From Desulforhopalus sp. (GTDB lineage Bacteria; Desulfobacterota; Desulfobulbia; Desulfobulbales; Desulfocapsaceae), in assembly GCA_024710585.1 (NCBI GenBank), contig JANJUM010000141.1:1-33461 (forward strand): 33,461 nt of DNA, in the 5' to 3' direction. Positions 16,226 through 23,883 of the stretch are shown here, piece after piece. Every line of letters begins with the position of its first letter. The first letter of the stretch is position 1. The position numbers were made by a program, and so were the translations under genes. The notes below the pieces were generated by a model. The model was not told the origin of the DNA, searched no databases, and was given only the letters and a program-made list of their open reading frames with translations.

Positions 16226-17005
16226 ATGAAAATTATCGTATGCGTGAAACAGGTTCCGGATGCCAAGGATGTGCGGCTCGATCCGGTGACCAACACCTTG
16301 GCACGGGAAGGGGTGGCGTCGATCATGAACCCCTACGACCAGCATGCTCTTGAGGAGGCGGTGCGCATCAAGGAGCGCTGCGGCGGGGAGGTGACGGTGC
16401 TGACCATGGGCCCACCCCAGGCCGAGGAGGTGTTGCGGCTGGCCATCAGCTGTGGCGCCGACCATGTGGCGCTGGTGTCCGACCGGAGTTTTGCCGGCGC
16501 CGATACCTGGGCGACTGCCTATACCCTCGAACAGGCGGTGAAAAAGCTCGGTCCCTTCGACCTCATCCTCTGCGGCAAGCAGGCCATCGACGGCGATACC
16601 GCCCAGGTCGGGCCAGGCCTCGCCACCCGACTCGACATCCCCTACATGACCTGTGTACAGAAGATTCGCGAGGTCTCCGCCGAGAAACTGGTGGCCGAAC
16701 GGATGATGGACGATGGCTATGATGTGGTGGAGATGACGCTTCCGGCGCTGTTGACGGTGGTCAAGGATATCAACGAGCCGCGGGTGCCGTCGCTGAAAGG
16801 GAAGATGAAGGCTAAGAAAGTAGAGATCCCGGTATATAGCGCCCAGGCCCTGGGGGCTGATCCCGCATCCATCGGCCTGCCCGGATCGCCCACCAAGGTG
16901 GTCAGGGTTTTCCCGCCCCACGCCAGGGGGGAACGTACGGTGCTTCGCGGCACTTTGGACGAACAGATCGATCAACTTGTCGACAGGCTGTTGCCCTATC
17001 TTTAG
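16226..17005 (+). CDS. etfB: electron transfer flavoprotein, beta subunit
   Basis: The small subunit of ETF, which passes electrons to or from acyl-CoA dehydrogenases. The 259-residue product shows the EtfB signature (MKIIVCVKQVPDAKDVRLD split around CVKQVPDA), NPYDQHALEEAVRIKE, and the nucleotide loop GKQAIDGDTAQVGP (around residues 116-129). The DGDTAQVGP form occurs in many anaerobe ETFs, including electron-bifurcating ones, but alone it does not prove bifurcation. The ribosome site is weak. It lies 78 bp after the dehydrogenase and just before etfA. Confidence 0.92.
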   Translation: MKIIVCVKQVPDAKDVRLDPVTNTLAREGVASIMNPYDQHALEEAVRIKERCGGEVTVLTMGPPQAEEVLRLAISCGADHVALVSDRSFAGADTWATAYTLEQAVKKLGPFDLILCGKQAIDGDTAQVGPGLATRLDIPYMTCVQKIREVSAEKLVAERMMDDGYDVVEMTLPALLTVVKDINEPRVPSLKGKMKAKKVEIPVYSAQALGADPASIGLPGSPTKVVRVFPPHARGERTVLRGTLDEQIDQLVDRLLPYL

Positions 17006-17026
17006 CGGGGAGTGCGGGAAAGACCC

Positions 17027-18220
17027 ATGGTGAACGTCAATAAAGAATTGTGCATCGGCTGTGGCATCTGCGAGGAGAGTTGTCCTTTTGGCGCCATAGT
17101 CATGGACCAGGGAATCCCGGTCATCGGGGATTCGTGCACCCTCTGCGGGGCCTGTGTCGAAAACTGCGCCGTCGGCGCTTTGAGCATTGAGAAAAAAGAA
17201 GGGCGGGCTGCTGTCGACATCCGCAGCTGGTCGGGTGTTGCCGTCTTCTGTGAATATCGTCGCGGTGAGCTGGCCGGCGTTTCCCTCGAACTCCTCGGCA
17301 TCGGGCGCAGGCTCGCCGACCAGCGCGGTGTGCCCCTGCATGCCTACCTGCTCGGCGCTGACACCGGCGGGTGCGGTGACGTGCTGGTTGGCCATGGCGC
17401 CGACCTCGTCGTGGTGGTCGAGCGCGAAGAGCTGCGCGATTTTCGCGATGACTGCTACGCGGAGGTTTTTACGCACCTCGTGCGCCACTACCGTCCGGAG
17501 ATCGTTCTTGCCGGAGCCACCGCCATCGGCCGCTCCTTTATCCCCGCGGTGGCCACCAGCCTCAACACCGGACTGACCGCCGACTGCACCAAGCTGGAAA
17601 TTCGCGAGGACGACGGGGCCCTGCTGCAGACCCGCCCCGCGTTCGGCGGCAATATCATGGCAACCATCGTCTGCGAGGGCTCGCGCCCGCAGATGGCGAC
17701 GGTGCGTCCCAAGGTCATGAAGGCTTTGGATTTCGACGGTAACCGCCGGGGCGAGATCGTCCGTCCCGAGATCCCCGCCGAGATCCTCGCCAGCCGGATC
17801 AAGGTGTGTGAGTCGGTGGTCGCCGAGGCCGGCAAGGTCAACATTCAGGACGCCGACATCCTCGTCTCCGGGGGACGCGGACTCGAGACCGCCAAAGGCT
17901 TCGAGCTGCTTCACCGGCTGGCCGGGGTACTGGGCGCCAAGGTTTCGGCCTCACGGGCGGTGGTTGATGCCGGGTGGATCCCCTACCCGCATCAGGTGGG
18001 GCAGACCGGCAAGACGGTGGCGCCGAAGCTGTATATCGCCTGCGGTATTTCGGGGGCGGTGCAGCATGTCGCCGGCATGCAGTCGGCGGAGACCATCGTC
18101 GCCATCAATCGTGACGAGAACGCCAGCATCTTCAATGTCGCCGACTACGGGCTGGTAGGCGACCTCTACGAGATCATCCCCAAGCTGATCAGCCGCCTCG
18201 AGGAGCGCCGTCACCAATGA
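17027..18220 (+). CDS. etfA: ferredoxin-fused electron transfer flavoprotein, alpha subunit
   Basis: The large ETF subunit, carrying the electron-transferring FAD. The 397-residue product has an extra N-terminal ferredoxin domain with two [4Fe-4S] motifs, [12 protein letters not shown] and [11 protein letters not shown] (roughly residues 9-50). EtfA alpha/beta domains follow, then the C-terminal FAD-binding block with [21 protein letters not shown] and CGISGAVQH. ETFs of this form occur in anaerobes where electrons also pass to iron-sulfur partners. The ATG at 17027 is preferred over an in-frame GTG at 17012. The stop overlaps the fabG ATG (ATGA), so this redox module is translationally tied to fatty acid synthesis. 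Confidence 0.93.
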   Translation: MVNVNKELCIGCGICEESCPFGAIVMDQGIPVIGDSCTLCGACVENCAVGALSIEKKEGRAAVDIRSWSGVAVFCEYRRGELAGVSLELLGIGRRLADQRGVPLHAYLLGADTGGCGDVLVGHGADLVVVVEREELRDFRDDCYAEVFTHLVRHYRPEIVLAGATAIGRSFIPAVATSLNTGLTADCTKLEIREDDGALLQTRPAFGGNIMATIVCEGSRPQMATVRPKVMKALDFDGNRRGEIVRPEIPAEILASRIKVCESVVAEAGKVNIQDADILVSGGRGLETAKGFELLHRLAGVLGAKVSASRAVVDAGWIPYPHQVGQTGKTVAPKLYIACGISGAVQHVAGMQSAETIVAINRDENASIFNVADYGLVGDLYEIIPKLISRLEERRHQ

Positions 18221-18960
18221 ACCTTCAGGGAAAAATCGCCGTTGTCACCGGGGGCAGTCGCGGTATCGGTCGAGCCATCTCGCTGCGCCTCGCCGCCATG
18301 GGGGCGCTGGTTTATGTCAATTATGTCAGCCGTTCGGCTGCGGCCGAAGAGACCGTGGCCCTCATCCGCGCCCAGGGGGGGCAGGGGGAGATCGTCGCCT
18401 TCGATGTCGCCGATGGCGCCGCGGTGCAACGGGCTTTCAAGGACATCATCGCCGCCGCCGGGTCGGTGGATATCCTCGTCAACAATGCCGGTATCACCAG
18501 AGACGGGCTCATGGCGCGGATGAAGGAAGAGGACTGGGATGCGGTTCTCGACACCAACCTCAAAGGGGCTTTTCTTTGCGCCAAAGCCGCCTCGCGGGAG
18601 ATGATGAAGAAGAAGTGGGGGAGGATCGTCAATATCTCCTCGGTTTCCGGCTTTGCCGGTAATCCCGGGCAGGTCAATTACTCGGCCGCCAAGGCCGGTC
18701 TCATCGGTCTGACCAAGGCCATGGCCAGGGAGTACGCCTCGCGCAACATAACCGTCAACGCAGTGGCGCCGGGCTATATCGAGACAGAGATGACGGAACA
18801 GCTTTCTTCCGAGGTTCAGGAAGAGATCAAGAAGGACATCCTGCTTGCCTCGTTCGGCAAGGCCGAGGATATCGCAGCGGCTGTGGCTTACCTGGTTTCC
18901 GATGACGGCCGTTATGTCACCGGGCAGACGCTGCACGTCAACGGCGGGATGTATCTGTAG
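18217..18960 (+). CDS. fabG: 3-oxoacyl-ACP reductase
   Basis: NADPH-dependent short-chain dehydrogenase that reduces 3-oxoacyl-ACP in fatty acid elongation. The 247-residue product has the cofactor motif [10 protein letters not shown] (residues 11-20), NNAG (89-92), catalytic Ser142 in NISS, Tyr155 and Lys159 in YSAAKAG, and the C-terminal [12 protein letters not shown]. The ATG overlaps the etfA stop. acpP and fabF follow, which makes FabG more likely than another SDR. Confidence 0.94.
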   Translation: MNLQGKIAVVTGGSRGIGRAISLRLAAMGALVYVNYVSRSAAAEETVALIRAQGGQGEIVAFDVADGAAVQRAFKDIIAAAGSVDILVNNAGITRDGLMARMKEEDWDAVLDTNLKGAFLCAKAASREMMKKKWGRIVNISSVSGFAGNPGQVNYSAAKAGLIGLTKAMAREYASRNITVNAVAPGYIETEMTEQLSSEVQEEIKKDILLASFGKAEDIAAAVAYLVSDDGRYVTGQTLHVNGGMYL

Positions 18961-19004
18961 CAGGCAGAGGAAAGAGCAACACTATCGGTAACATTAACAA
19001 AGGC

Positions 19005-19026
19005 ATGCGGTTGACGGCAACCGCAT
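19005..19026 (+). promoter_or_regulatory. perfect hairpin ahead of acpP
   Basis: In the fabG-acpP gap, atgcggttg and caaccgcat form a perfect 9-bp stem with a 4-nt loop (acgg), 15 bp before the gggagaagga ribosome site of acpP. No T-run follows that would make it a good terminator. It may block 3' decay or mark an RNA processing point that lets acpP be expressed more strongly than the upstream genes. Confidence 0.5.
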
Positions 19027-19052
19027 CCACTTTTCACCAAGGGAGAAGGAAC

Positions 19053-19286
19053 ATGGCAATCGAACAGGAAATGATTGATATCATTGTCGAGCAGTTGAGT
19101 GTCGAGAAAGAGAAGGTCGTCCCCAACGCCTCCTTCGTCGATGACCTCGGGGCGGACAGCCTCGATCTCGTCGAGCTGATCATGGCCATGGAGGAAGGCT
19201 TCGACATCGAAATCCCCGACGAGGACGCCGAGGGCATCACCACCGTCCAGGACGCTATCGACTACGTCAAGAAGAAAAAACAGTAA
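19053..19286 (+). CDS. acpP: acyl carrier protein
   Basis: A 77-residue acidic acyl carrier protein that holds growing acyl chains on 4'-phosphopantetheine. The attachment serine is Ser36 in [10 protein letters not shown], and helix III region [16 protein letters not shown] is typical. The ATG at 19053 follows a gggagaagga ribosome site; the longer upstream frame runs through the hairpin and is not used. It lies between fabG and fabF as in most bacteria. Confidence 0.97.
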   Translation: MAIEQEMIDIIVEQLSVEKEKVVPNASFVDDLGADSLDLVELIMAMEEGFDIEIPDEDAEGITTVQDAIDYVKKKKQ

Positions 19287-19369
19287 GACCTCGGGCAGGG
19301 CACAGCAGCAATTCTTTGCCGCGGCGGGTTGGCGTCACCGATAAACAGCAAGGACAAGGAGCACTTATC

Positions 19370-20611
19370 GTGAAACGAAGGGTTGTCGTCACGGGTCTGG
19401 GTCTGGTGACCCCCCTTGGCACTGGGGTTGAAAAATCCTGGCGCAACATCATCTCCGGAGTGAGCGGTATCGACCTCATCACGCGCTTTGATACCAGCGA
19501 TTACCCGGTAAAGATTGCTGCTGAAGTGAAAGATTTCGTCCCCGACGATTTTTTCGACAAGAAGGCGGCCAAGCATCTCGATCTCTTCGTGCAGTATGGC
19601 CTCGCCGCGGCGATGATGGCCCACAGGGACAGCGGTCTCGAGGTCACCGAGGAGAACTGCGAGCGGCTGGGGGTTATCACTGGCTGCGGCATGGGCGGCC
19701 TGCCGACCATCGAGAAGTATCATCAGGTGCTGCTGGAGAAGGGGCCGAAGAAGATCACCCCCTTCTTCATTCCCATGGTCATTCCCAACATGCCTTCCGG
19801 GCAGATTTCCATGTCCCTGGGTTTCAAGGGGCCTAACCTCTGCCTGACCACCGCCTGTGCCGCCGGCACCCACGCTGTCGGTGAGGCGTATCGTCATATC
19901 ATCTATGGCATGTGCGACGCGGTGATGTGCGGTGGTACCGAGGCGGTGATCTGCGGACTTGGCGTGTCCGGGTTCGCGGCGATGAAGGCGCTCTCCACCC
20001 GCAATGACCAGCCACAGCAGGCCTCGCGGCCGTTCGACGAGGACCGTGATGGTTTCATCATGGCCGAAGGGGCAGGCATGTTGATGCTCGAGGAGTACGA
20101 GCAGGCGAAGAAGCGTGGCGCAACCATCTACGCCGAAGTAGTCGGCTACGGGTTGAGCAGCGACGCATATCATATCGCCGCCCCTCCTGAGAACGGTGAG
20201 GGTGGGATGAGAGCGATGCGCATGGCGGTGCAGGATTCCGGCCTGGCATTGGAAGATTACGACTACATCAATGCCCACGGCACCTCGACGCCGCTCAACG
20301 ACAAGTGCGAGACCATGGCGATCAAGACCCTCTTCGGGGATCACGCCGGTCGCCTGGCGGTCAGTTCCACCAAGTCGATGACCGGCCATATGCTCGGTGC
20401 GGCGGGTGGCATAGAGGCGGTGTTCACTGCACTCAGTCTCCATCAGCAGGTGGCGCCTCCGACCATCAACCTGCAGCGGCCGAGCGCCGAGTGCGATCTC
20501 GACTATGTGGCCAATACGGCGCGCTCGATGACTATCCGTGCCGCACTCTCCAATTCCTTTGGCTTTGGTGGCACGAATGCGGTCATCGCCATGAAACGTC
20601 ACAGCGCCTGA
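19370..20611 (+). CDS. fabF: beta-ketoacyl-ACP synthase II
   Basis: Elongates acyl-ACP by condensation with malonyl-ACP. The 413-residue product has catalytic Cys163 in TTACAAGTHA, His303 in NAHGTSTPLND and His340 in MTGHMLGAAG, and the length is standard for FabF. The start is a GTG at 19370 with aaggag at 19356-19361, giving the canonical KRRVVVTGLG N-terminus; the upstream in-frame extension has no support. rpiB follows after 20 bp, probably on the same transcript. Confidence 0.96.
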   Translation: MKRRVVVTGLGLVTPLGTGVEKSWRNIISGVSGIDLITRFDTSDYPVKIAAEVKDFVPDDFFDKKAAKHLDLFVQYGLAAAMMAHRDSGLEVTEENCERLGVITGCGMGGLPTIEKYHQVLLEKGPKKITPFFIPMVIPNMPSGQISMSLGFKGPNLCLTTACAAGTHAVGEAYRHIIYGMCDAVMCGGTEAVICGLGVSGFAAMKALSTRNDQPQQASRPFDEDRDGFIMAEGAGMLMLEEYEQAKKRGATIYAEVVGYGLSSDAYHIAAPPENGEGGMRAMRMAVQDSGLALEDYDYINAHGTSTPLNDKCETMAIKTLFGDHAGRLAVSSTKSMTGHMLGAAGGIEAVFTALSLHQQVAPPTINLQRPSAECDLDYVANTARSMTIRAALSNSFGFGGTNAVIAMKRHSA

Positions 20612-20631
20612 AGCGGCGCCGGGAGGGAGAA

Positions 20632-21060
20632 ATGAAACTGGCGCTGGCTGCCGATCACGGCGGGTATCTGCTCAAGGAGGCGATTAAATCCTCTCTGCTG
20701 GCCGCCGGTCACGAGGTCGATGATGTCGGCTGCTTTTCCCCGGAATCGGTGGATTATCCCGATTTCGCCGATAAGGCTGTAGCTCGGGTTATTGACGGGC
20801 GCTGCGAGTTGGCCATCCTCGTCTGCGGTACCGGCATCGGTATGGCCATCGTCGCCAATCGCCATAGGGAAATCAGGGCTGCCAACTGTTTCGACGCCTA
20901 CACGGCACGGATGAGCCGCGAACACAACAACGCCAATGTACTCTGCCTCGGGGCGCGGGTGATCGACGAAGAGACTGCGGTGGAGATGGTGCGGGTGTGG
21001 CTTGCAACTCCCTTTGCCGGAGGGCGGCATCAGCGGCGCATCGCCAAGTTCAGCAACTGA
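20632..21060 (+). CDS. rpiB: ribose-5-phosphate isomerase B
   Basis: Interconverts ribulose-5-phosphate and ribose-5-phosphate in the pentose phosphate pathway. The 142-residue product has the RpiB/LacAB motif MKLALAADHGG, DYPDFA, catalytic Cys65 in VCGTGIGM and His98 in SREHNNAN. A gggaggga ribosome site precedes the ATG at 20632. It is the last gene of the lipid cluster transcript, followed by a strong terminator. Confidence 0.94.
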   Translation: MKLALAADHGGYLLKEAIKSSLLAAGHEVDDVGCFSPESVDYPDFADKAVARVIDGRCELAILVCGTGIGMAIVANRHREIRAANCFDAYTARMSREHNNANVLCLGARVIDEETAVEMVRVWLATPFAGGRHQRRIAKFSN

Positions 21061-21083
21061 CTGCGAGTGGTGCCATAAAGATG

Positions 21084-21137
21084 GCAAAGCCGATTTTGCT
21101 CCAGCAAAATCGGCTTTGCTGTTTTCACTGTTTTTTT
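21084..21137 (+). terminator. rho-independent terminator after rpiB
   Basis: A perfect 17-bp inverted repeat (21084-21100 with 21103-21119) around a 2-nt centre is followed by tgttttcac and a run of seven T. It ends the long lipid synthesis transcript before nrdR. Confidence 0.9.
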
Positions 21138-21203
21138 CGACTATGGCGTACTAAGATCGGCGAAATGGAACGCTAACGGTTTGTAAGCACAGGGAGGATT
21201 ATT

Positions 21204-21674
21204 ATGAAATGCCCCTATTGCGGTCACCTCGACAATCGAGTCATCGATTCGCGTCTCAACAAAGACGCCACCATCACCCGGCGCAGGAGGGAGTGCGAGG
21301 CCTGTGACCAGCGTTTCACCACCTACGAGCGCCTCGAGGTGATGTTGCCGGTTCTGGTCAAGAAAGATGGTCGCCGGGAGCCGTGGGACCGTCGCAAGCT
21401 CATCGCGGGTCTCGAAAAGGCCTGTGAAAAGCGCTCGGTCAGTCGCGACCGTATCGACGAGTTCGCCGACGCCATCGAGCACAAGCTTCAGGACTACGGT
21501 GCCAAGGAGATACAGACCCAGGTGGTCGGGCAATGGGTGATGGAGGACCTCCCCCGTCTCGACGAGGTGGCATATGTCCGGTTCGCCTCGGTTTACCGGC
21601 AGTTCAAGGATGTCAACGAGTTCATGGACGAGTTGAAGACGATGCTCGATTCGCGAGGCAGAGATGGCCGCTGA
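21204..21674 (+). CDS. nrdR: transcriptional repressor NrdR
   Basis: A zinc-ribbon, ATP-cone repressor that senses nucleotide levels and represses ribonucleotide reductase genes. The 156-residue product has the zinc cysteines C3, C6, C31 and C34 (MKCPYCG and CEACDQRFTTYE) and an ATP-cone (about 49-139, starting VKKDGRREPWDRRKL). An agggagga ribosome site precedes the ATG. The 3' end overlaps ribD by 11 bp, a common nrdR-ribD arrangement. Confidence 0.95.
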   Translation: MKCPYCGHLDNRVIDSRLNKDATITRRRRECEACDQRFTTYERLEVMLPVLVKKDGRREPWDRRKLIAGLEKACEKRSVSRDRIDEFADAIEHKLQDYGAKEIQTQVVGQWVMEDLPRLDEVAYVRFASVYRQFKDVNEFMDELKTMLDSRGRDGR

Positions 21675-22776
21675 CCGCGATATCTTCTTCATGCGCCTTG
21701 CCCTCAGGGAGGCCCGCAAGGGGCTGGGGAAGACCTCCCCCAATCCCTGCGTCGGGGCGGTGATTGTCAAGGACGGGCAAGTGATCGGCAGGGGTTATCA
21801 CAAGAAGGCCGGCACTCCCCATGCGGAGATCAACGCCCTCGCCGCGGCGATCCTTCCCGTGGAAGGCGCAACCATGTATGTGACCCTCGAGCCATGCAAC
21901 CACACCGGGCGGACGCCACCCTGCAGCCAGGCCATCCTTGCCAGCGGCATTTCTCGGGTGGTAGTGGGCATGGTGGATCCCAACCCACGAGTGGATGGCA
22001 GCGGCATAGCGACGCTCTCCGCCCGGGGCGTCGAGGTATGCTGCGGGGTCCTTGCCGAGGAGTGCCGTCAACTGAATCAGCCATTCATCAAACATATCAG
22101 CACTGGTCGACCGTGGGTGATTCTCAAGGCGGGCGTCAGTCTCGACGGGCGGCTCAACTACCGTCAGGGCAAGAGTGGCTGGATAACCGGGGCCAGGTCG
22201 CTGGCAAGAGTGCATCGCTTGCGGTCTCACGCCGATGCCATTCTGGTTGGTGCGGGTACTGTACAGATCGACGATCCTCTCCTGACGACTCGGCTGCAAT
22301 CGGGGCGGGGCCGAGATCCCCTCCGGGTTATCCTCGATGGCAGGCTTTCCACCTCCCTTCATTCGCGGGTTTATACACAGCGGTCGTCGGCAGCGACCTG
22401 GGTGTTCTGCCGTAACGATGCCCCGCAGGAGCGAATCGACAGTTTTCTCGAACGAGGAGTGCGAGTTTTCCCAGTGGACGCAGGGGAGGCGGGTGGGGTG
22501 TCTTTGACCCAGGTGCTTGATTGTCTCGGACACGAGGGTGTCTTCTCAGTCCTTGTCGAGGGGGGAGGACGCATCCATGGCTCTTTTCTGAGTCAGAGGC
22601 TGGTCGACTACGCCTATCTCTTCTATGGACCACTCTTTGCTGGTGACGGGGGGGTGTCTCTGTTGAGCGGCTATTCGGTAGCGGATCGTGACTCTGCCCC
22701 GCGACTCACCGAAGCACGCTGTACACGGCTGGGAGAAGACATTCTCCTCGCCGGCAGGCTCGTCTACGCGGAGTGA
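21664..22776 (+). CDS. ribD: bifunctional riboflavin biosynthesis deaminase/reductase RibD
   Basis: Carries out the second and third steps of riboflavin synthesis: deamination of the pyrimidinone and reduction of its ribosyl chain. The 370-residue product has the N-terminal deaminase domain with zinc motif HAE (His53, Glu55) and PCNHTGRTPPC (Cys78, Cys87). The C-terminal reductase domain (about 150-365) contains LKAGVSLDGR, GAGTVQIDDP and VEGGGRIHGSF. It overlaps nrdR. No ribE, ribBA or ribH follows, although these often lie downstream; the next 690 bp are non-coding. Confidence 0.94.
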   Translation: MAADRDIFFMRLALREARKGLGKTSPNPCVGAVIVKDGQVIGRGYHKKAGTPHAEINALAAAILPVEGATMYVTLEPCNHTGRTPPCSQAILASGISRVVVGMVDPNPRVDGSGIATLSARGVEVCCGVLAEECRQLNQPFIKHISTGRPWVILKAGVSLDGRLNYRQGKSGWITGARSLARVHRLRSHADAILVGAGTVQIDDPLLTTRLQSGRGRDPLRVILDGRLSTSLHSRVYTQRSSAATWVFCRNDAPQERIDSFLERGVRVFPVDAGEAGGVSLTQVLDCLGHEGVFSVLVEGGGRIHGSFLSQRLVDYAYLFYGPLFAGDGGVSLLSGYSVADRDSAPRLTEARCTRLGEDILLAGRLVYAE

Positions 22777-23469
22777 GAGCCAACGACTTTGCGGATGTTG
22801 GTGTGAGGGAAGAAAGTTTCTCAATCTTTCTAAGCGGGGAGCAATGCTCTGGCCTTATCGCGTTGGTCGCTAAAGGACAGGCGGCCGTCACCTTGAAGAA
22901 GCTGGCGGATCGGGTTTACGCCACCGCAGCGGTCATGTTGAGTATAGGGACGGTTTTGGGGCAGCTTGGCTGAGACCCTGTGGCAAGTACAGGTTCTGAC
23001 ACGGGGTGGGGCGTAAAGAGGATGCCGGCAGATCGCCAGGCGAGTATCGCTCTCACTCCTCATGGAGGGGAGGACGAGGCCAACAGCGTTACCCCGACTG
23101 ATGGAGGACCCGGCAACGATGCCATGCGGGATAACCGACAAACAGGCCTGCCTTCTGAAAGTGAAAGAGCGCGTCTGTAACGACTCGAGCCCTTCGCCAA
23201 AGAAGACGATACGATGAGGGGCACGTCAGCGGAAAGATACCTCAGGGCACACGTAAGACACTCTCGAGGGAGCCGTGAGACGGCCAGCCGCCTGAGGCTC
23301 TCTCGTTGCCGCAGTCGACGCGAGAGTCAGTGCCTCCCATAGGGCAGGATCAGTTTAGCGAAAACGTCAAACGTACTGCAACCCCCAAGCACGAAGGCCG
23401 CGCCATCACCCGCCCCCTGAATCGTTGTTGCCGCTTCAGTGGGGCGAGGGCCTTGTCAAGAGAGGCAGC
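22777..23469. other. non-coding block, possible mobile-element or structured-RNA remnant
   Basis: No convincing gene is present in this stretch of about 690 bp. Short frames exist (for example a 66-codon GTG frame at 22773-22973 and 22980-23180) but match no family I know. The block is rich in short inverted repeats, including a 10-bp stem with one bulge at 23412-23445 (gccccctgaa with ttcagtggggc) and nested ctctcg/cgagag and gaggc/gcctc pairs around 23296-23337. The gtgtg at 22801 resembles the 5' end of a group II intron (GUGYG). The overall look reminds me of a group II intron 5' region, but no reverse transcriptase frame or clear domain V is present. The assignment is tentative. Confidence 0.4.
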
Positions 23470-23766
23470 CTAGTTTGATTTGCCGGCGTTAATCTTTTCG
23501 CGCAATATTCCAGACGGCTTAAAGGTCACAACCCGTCTCGCGTCCAAGGTCAGTTCGTCACCGGTTTGAGGGTTGCGTCCTCGGCGGGCGTTTTTCTTCT
23601 TGACATTGAACTTGCCGAAACCGCTCAGCAACAGATCCGATCCGTTGATAAGAGAGTCTTTCGAGATTCTGAGAAAGGCTTCGACGGAATCGGTGGCCTG
23701 TGCCTTGGTCAATCCTTCATGGTTCTTATATACCTGTTGAACCAAATCGGCTTTGGTGAGTGTCAT
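23470..23766 (-). CDS. ihfA: HU/IHF-family DNA-binding protein (IHF alpha-like)
   Basis: A small DNA-bending nucleoid protein. The 98-residue product has the family signature GFGKFNVKKKNARRGRNPQTG (split around GFGKFNV and RRGRNPQTG, the DNA-intercalating arm with its proline). The N-terminus MTLTKADLVQQVY and the C-terminal ARRVVTFKPSGILREKIN tail favour integration host factor alpha over HU. A strong aggagg ribosome site (23771-23776) precedes the ATG. It has its own promoter. In bacteria IHF works as a heterodimer with an IHF beta encoded elsewhere. Confidence 0.88.
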   Translation of the reverse strand: MTLTKADLVQQVYKNHEGLTKAQATDSVEAFLRISKDSLINGSDLLLSGFGKFNVKKKNARRGRNPQTGDELTLDARRVVTFKPSGILREKINAGKSN

Positions 23767-23810
23767 GGGTTCCTCCTGATATGTACAGTTATAAAAGCAT
23801 CACTGTGATT

Positions 23811-23838
23811 ATCATATACGCTGGGCGGAGAAAGTCAA
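23811..23838 (-). promoter_or_regulatory. sigma70-type promoter for ihfA
   Basis: Reading the minus strand, TTGACT (23838-23833), a 16-bp spacer and TATGAT (23816-23811) match the housekeeping consensus closely. Transcription would start near 23804, giving a leader of about 40 nt to the ihfA ATG. Confidence 0.65.
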
Positions 23839-23847
23839 ATTTCGTCG

Positions 23848-23883
23848 AAAAAAAAGTCTGCGTGGCGGGTCGAAATTTTAGAC
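23848..23883 (-). terminator. weak candidate terminator after pilC
   Basis: A run of eight T on the minus strand (23855-23848) follows a short gtct/agac stem that includes the pilC stop codon. The stem is only 4 bp with a long loop, so support is modest. It is immediately followed by the ihfA promoter. Confidence 0.3.

Noticed and set aside
15887-17914. 675-codon open frame on the minus strand
   Set aside because: It is antisense to the acyl-CoA dehydrogenase, etfB and etfA genes, all of which show clear family motifs. Long shadow frames are expected at this GC content.
22773-22973. 66-codon GTG frame overlapping the ribD stop
   Set aside because: No family match, no ribosome site, and it does not resemble RibE or other riboflavin enzymes. 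Kept as part of the non-coding block.
22990-23060. Possible FMN riboswitch (ggggtggggcgtaaagaggatgccggcag)
   Set aside because: It resembles the start of an RFN element and is near ribD, but it lies after ribD, no riboflavin gene follows, and the other conserved blocks are missing.
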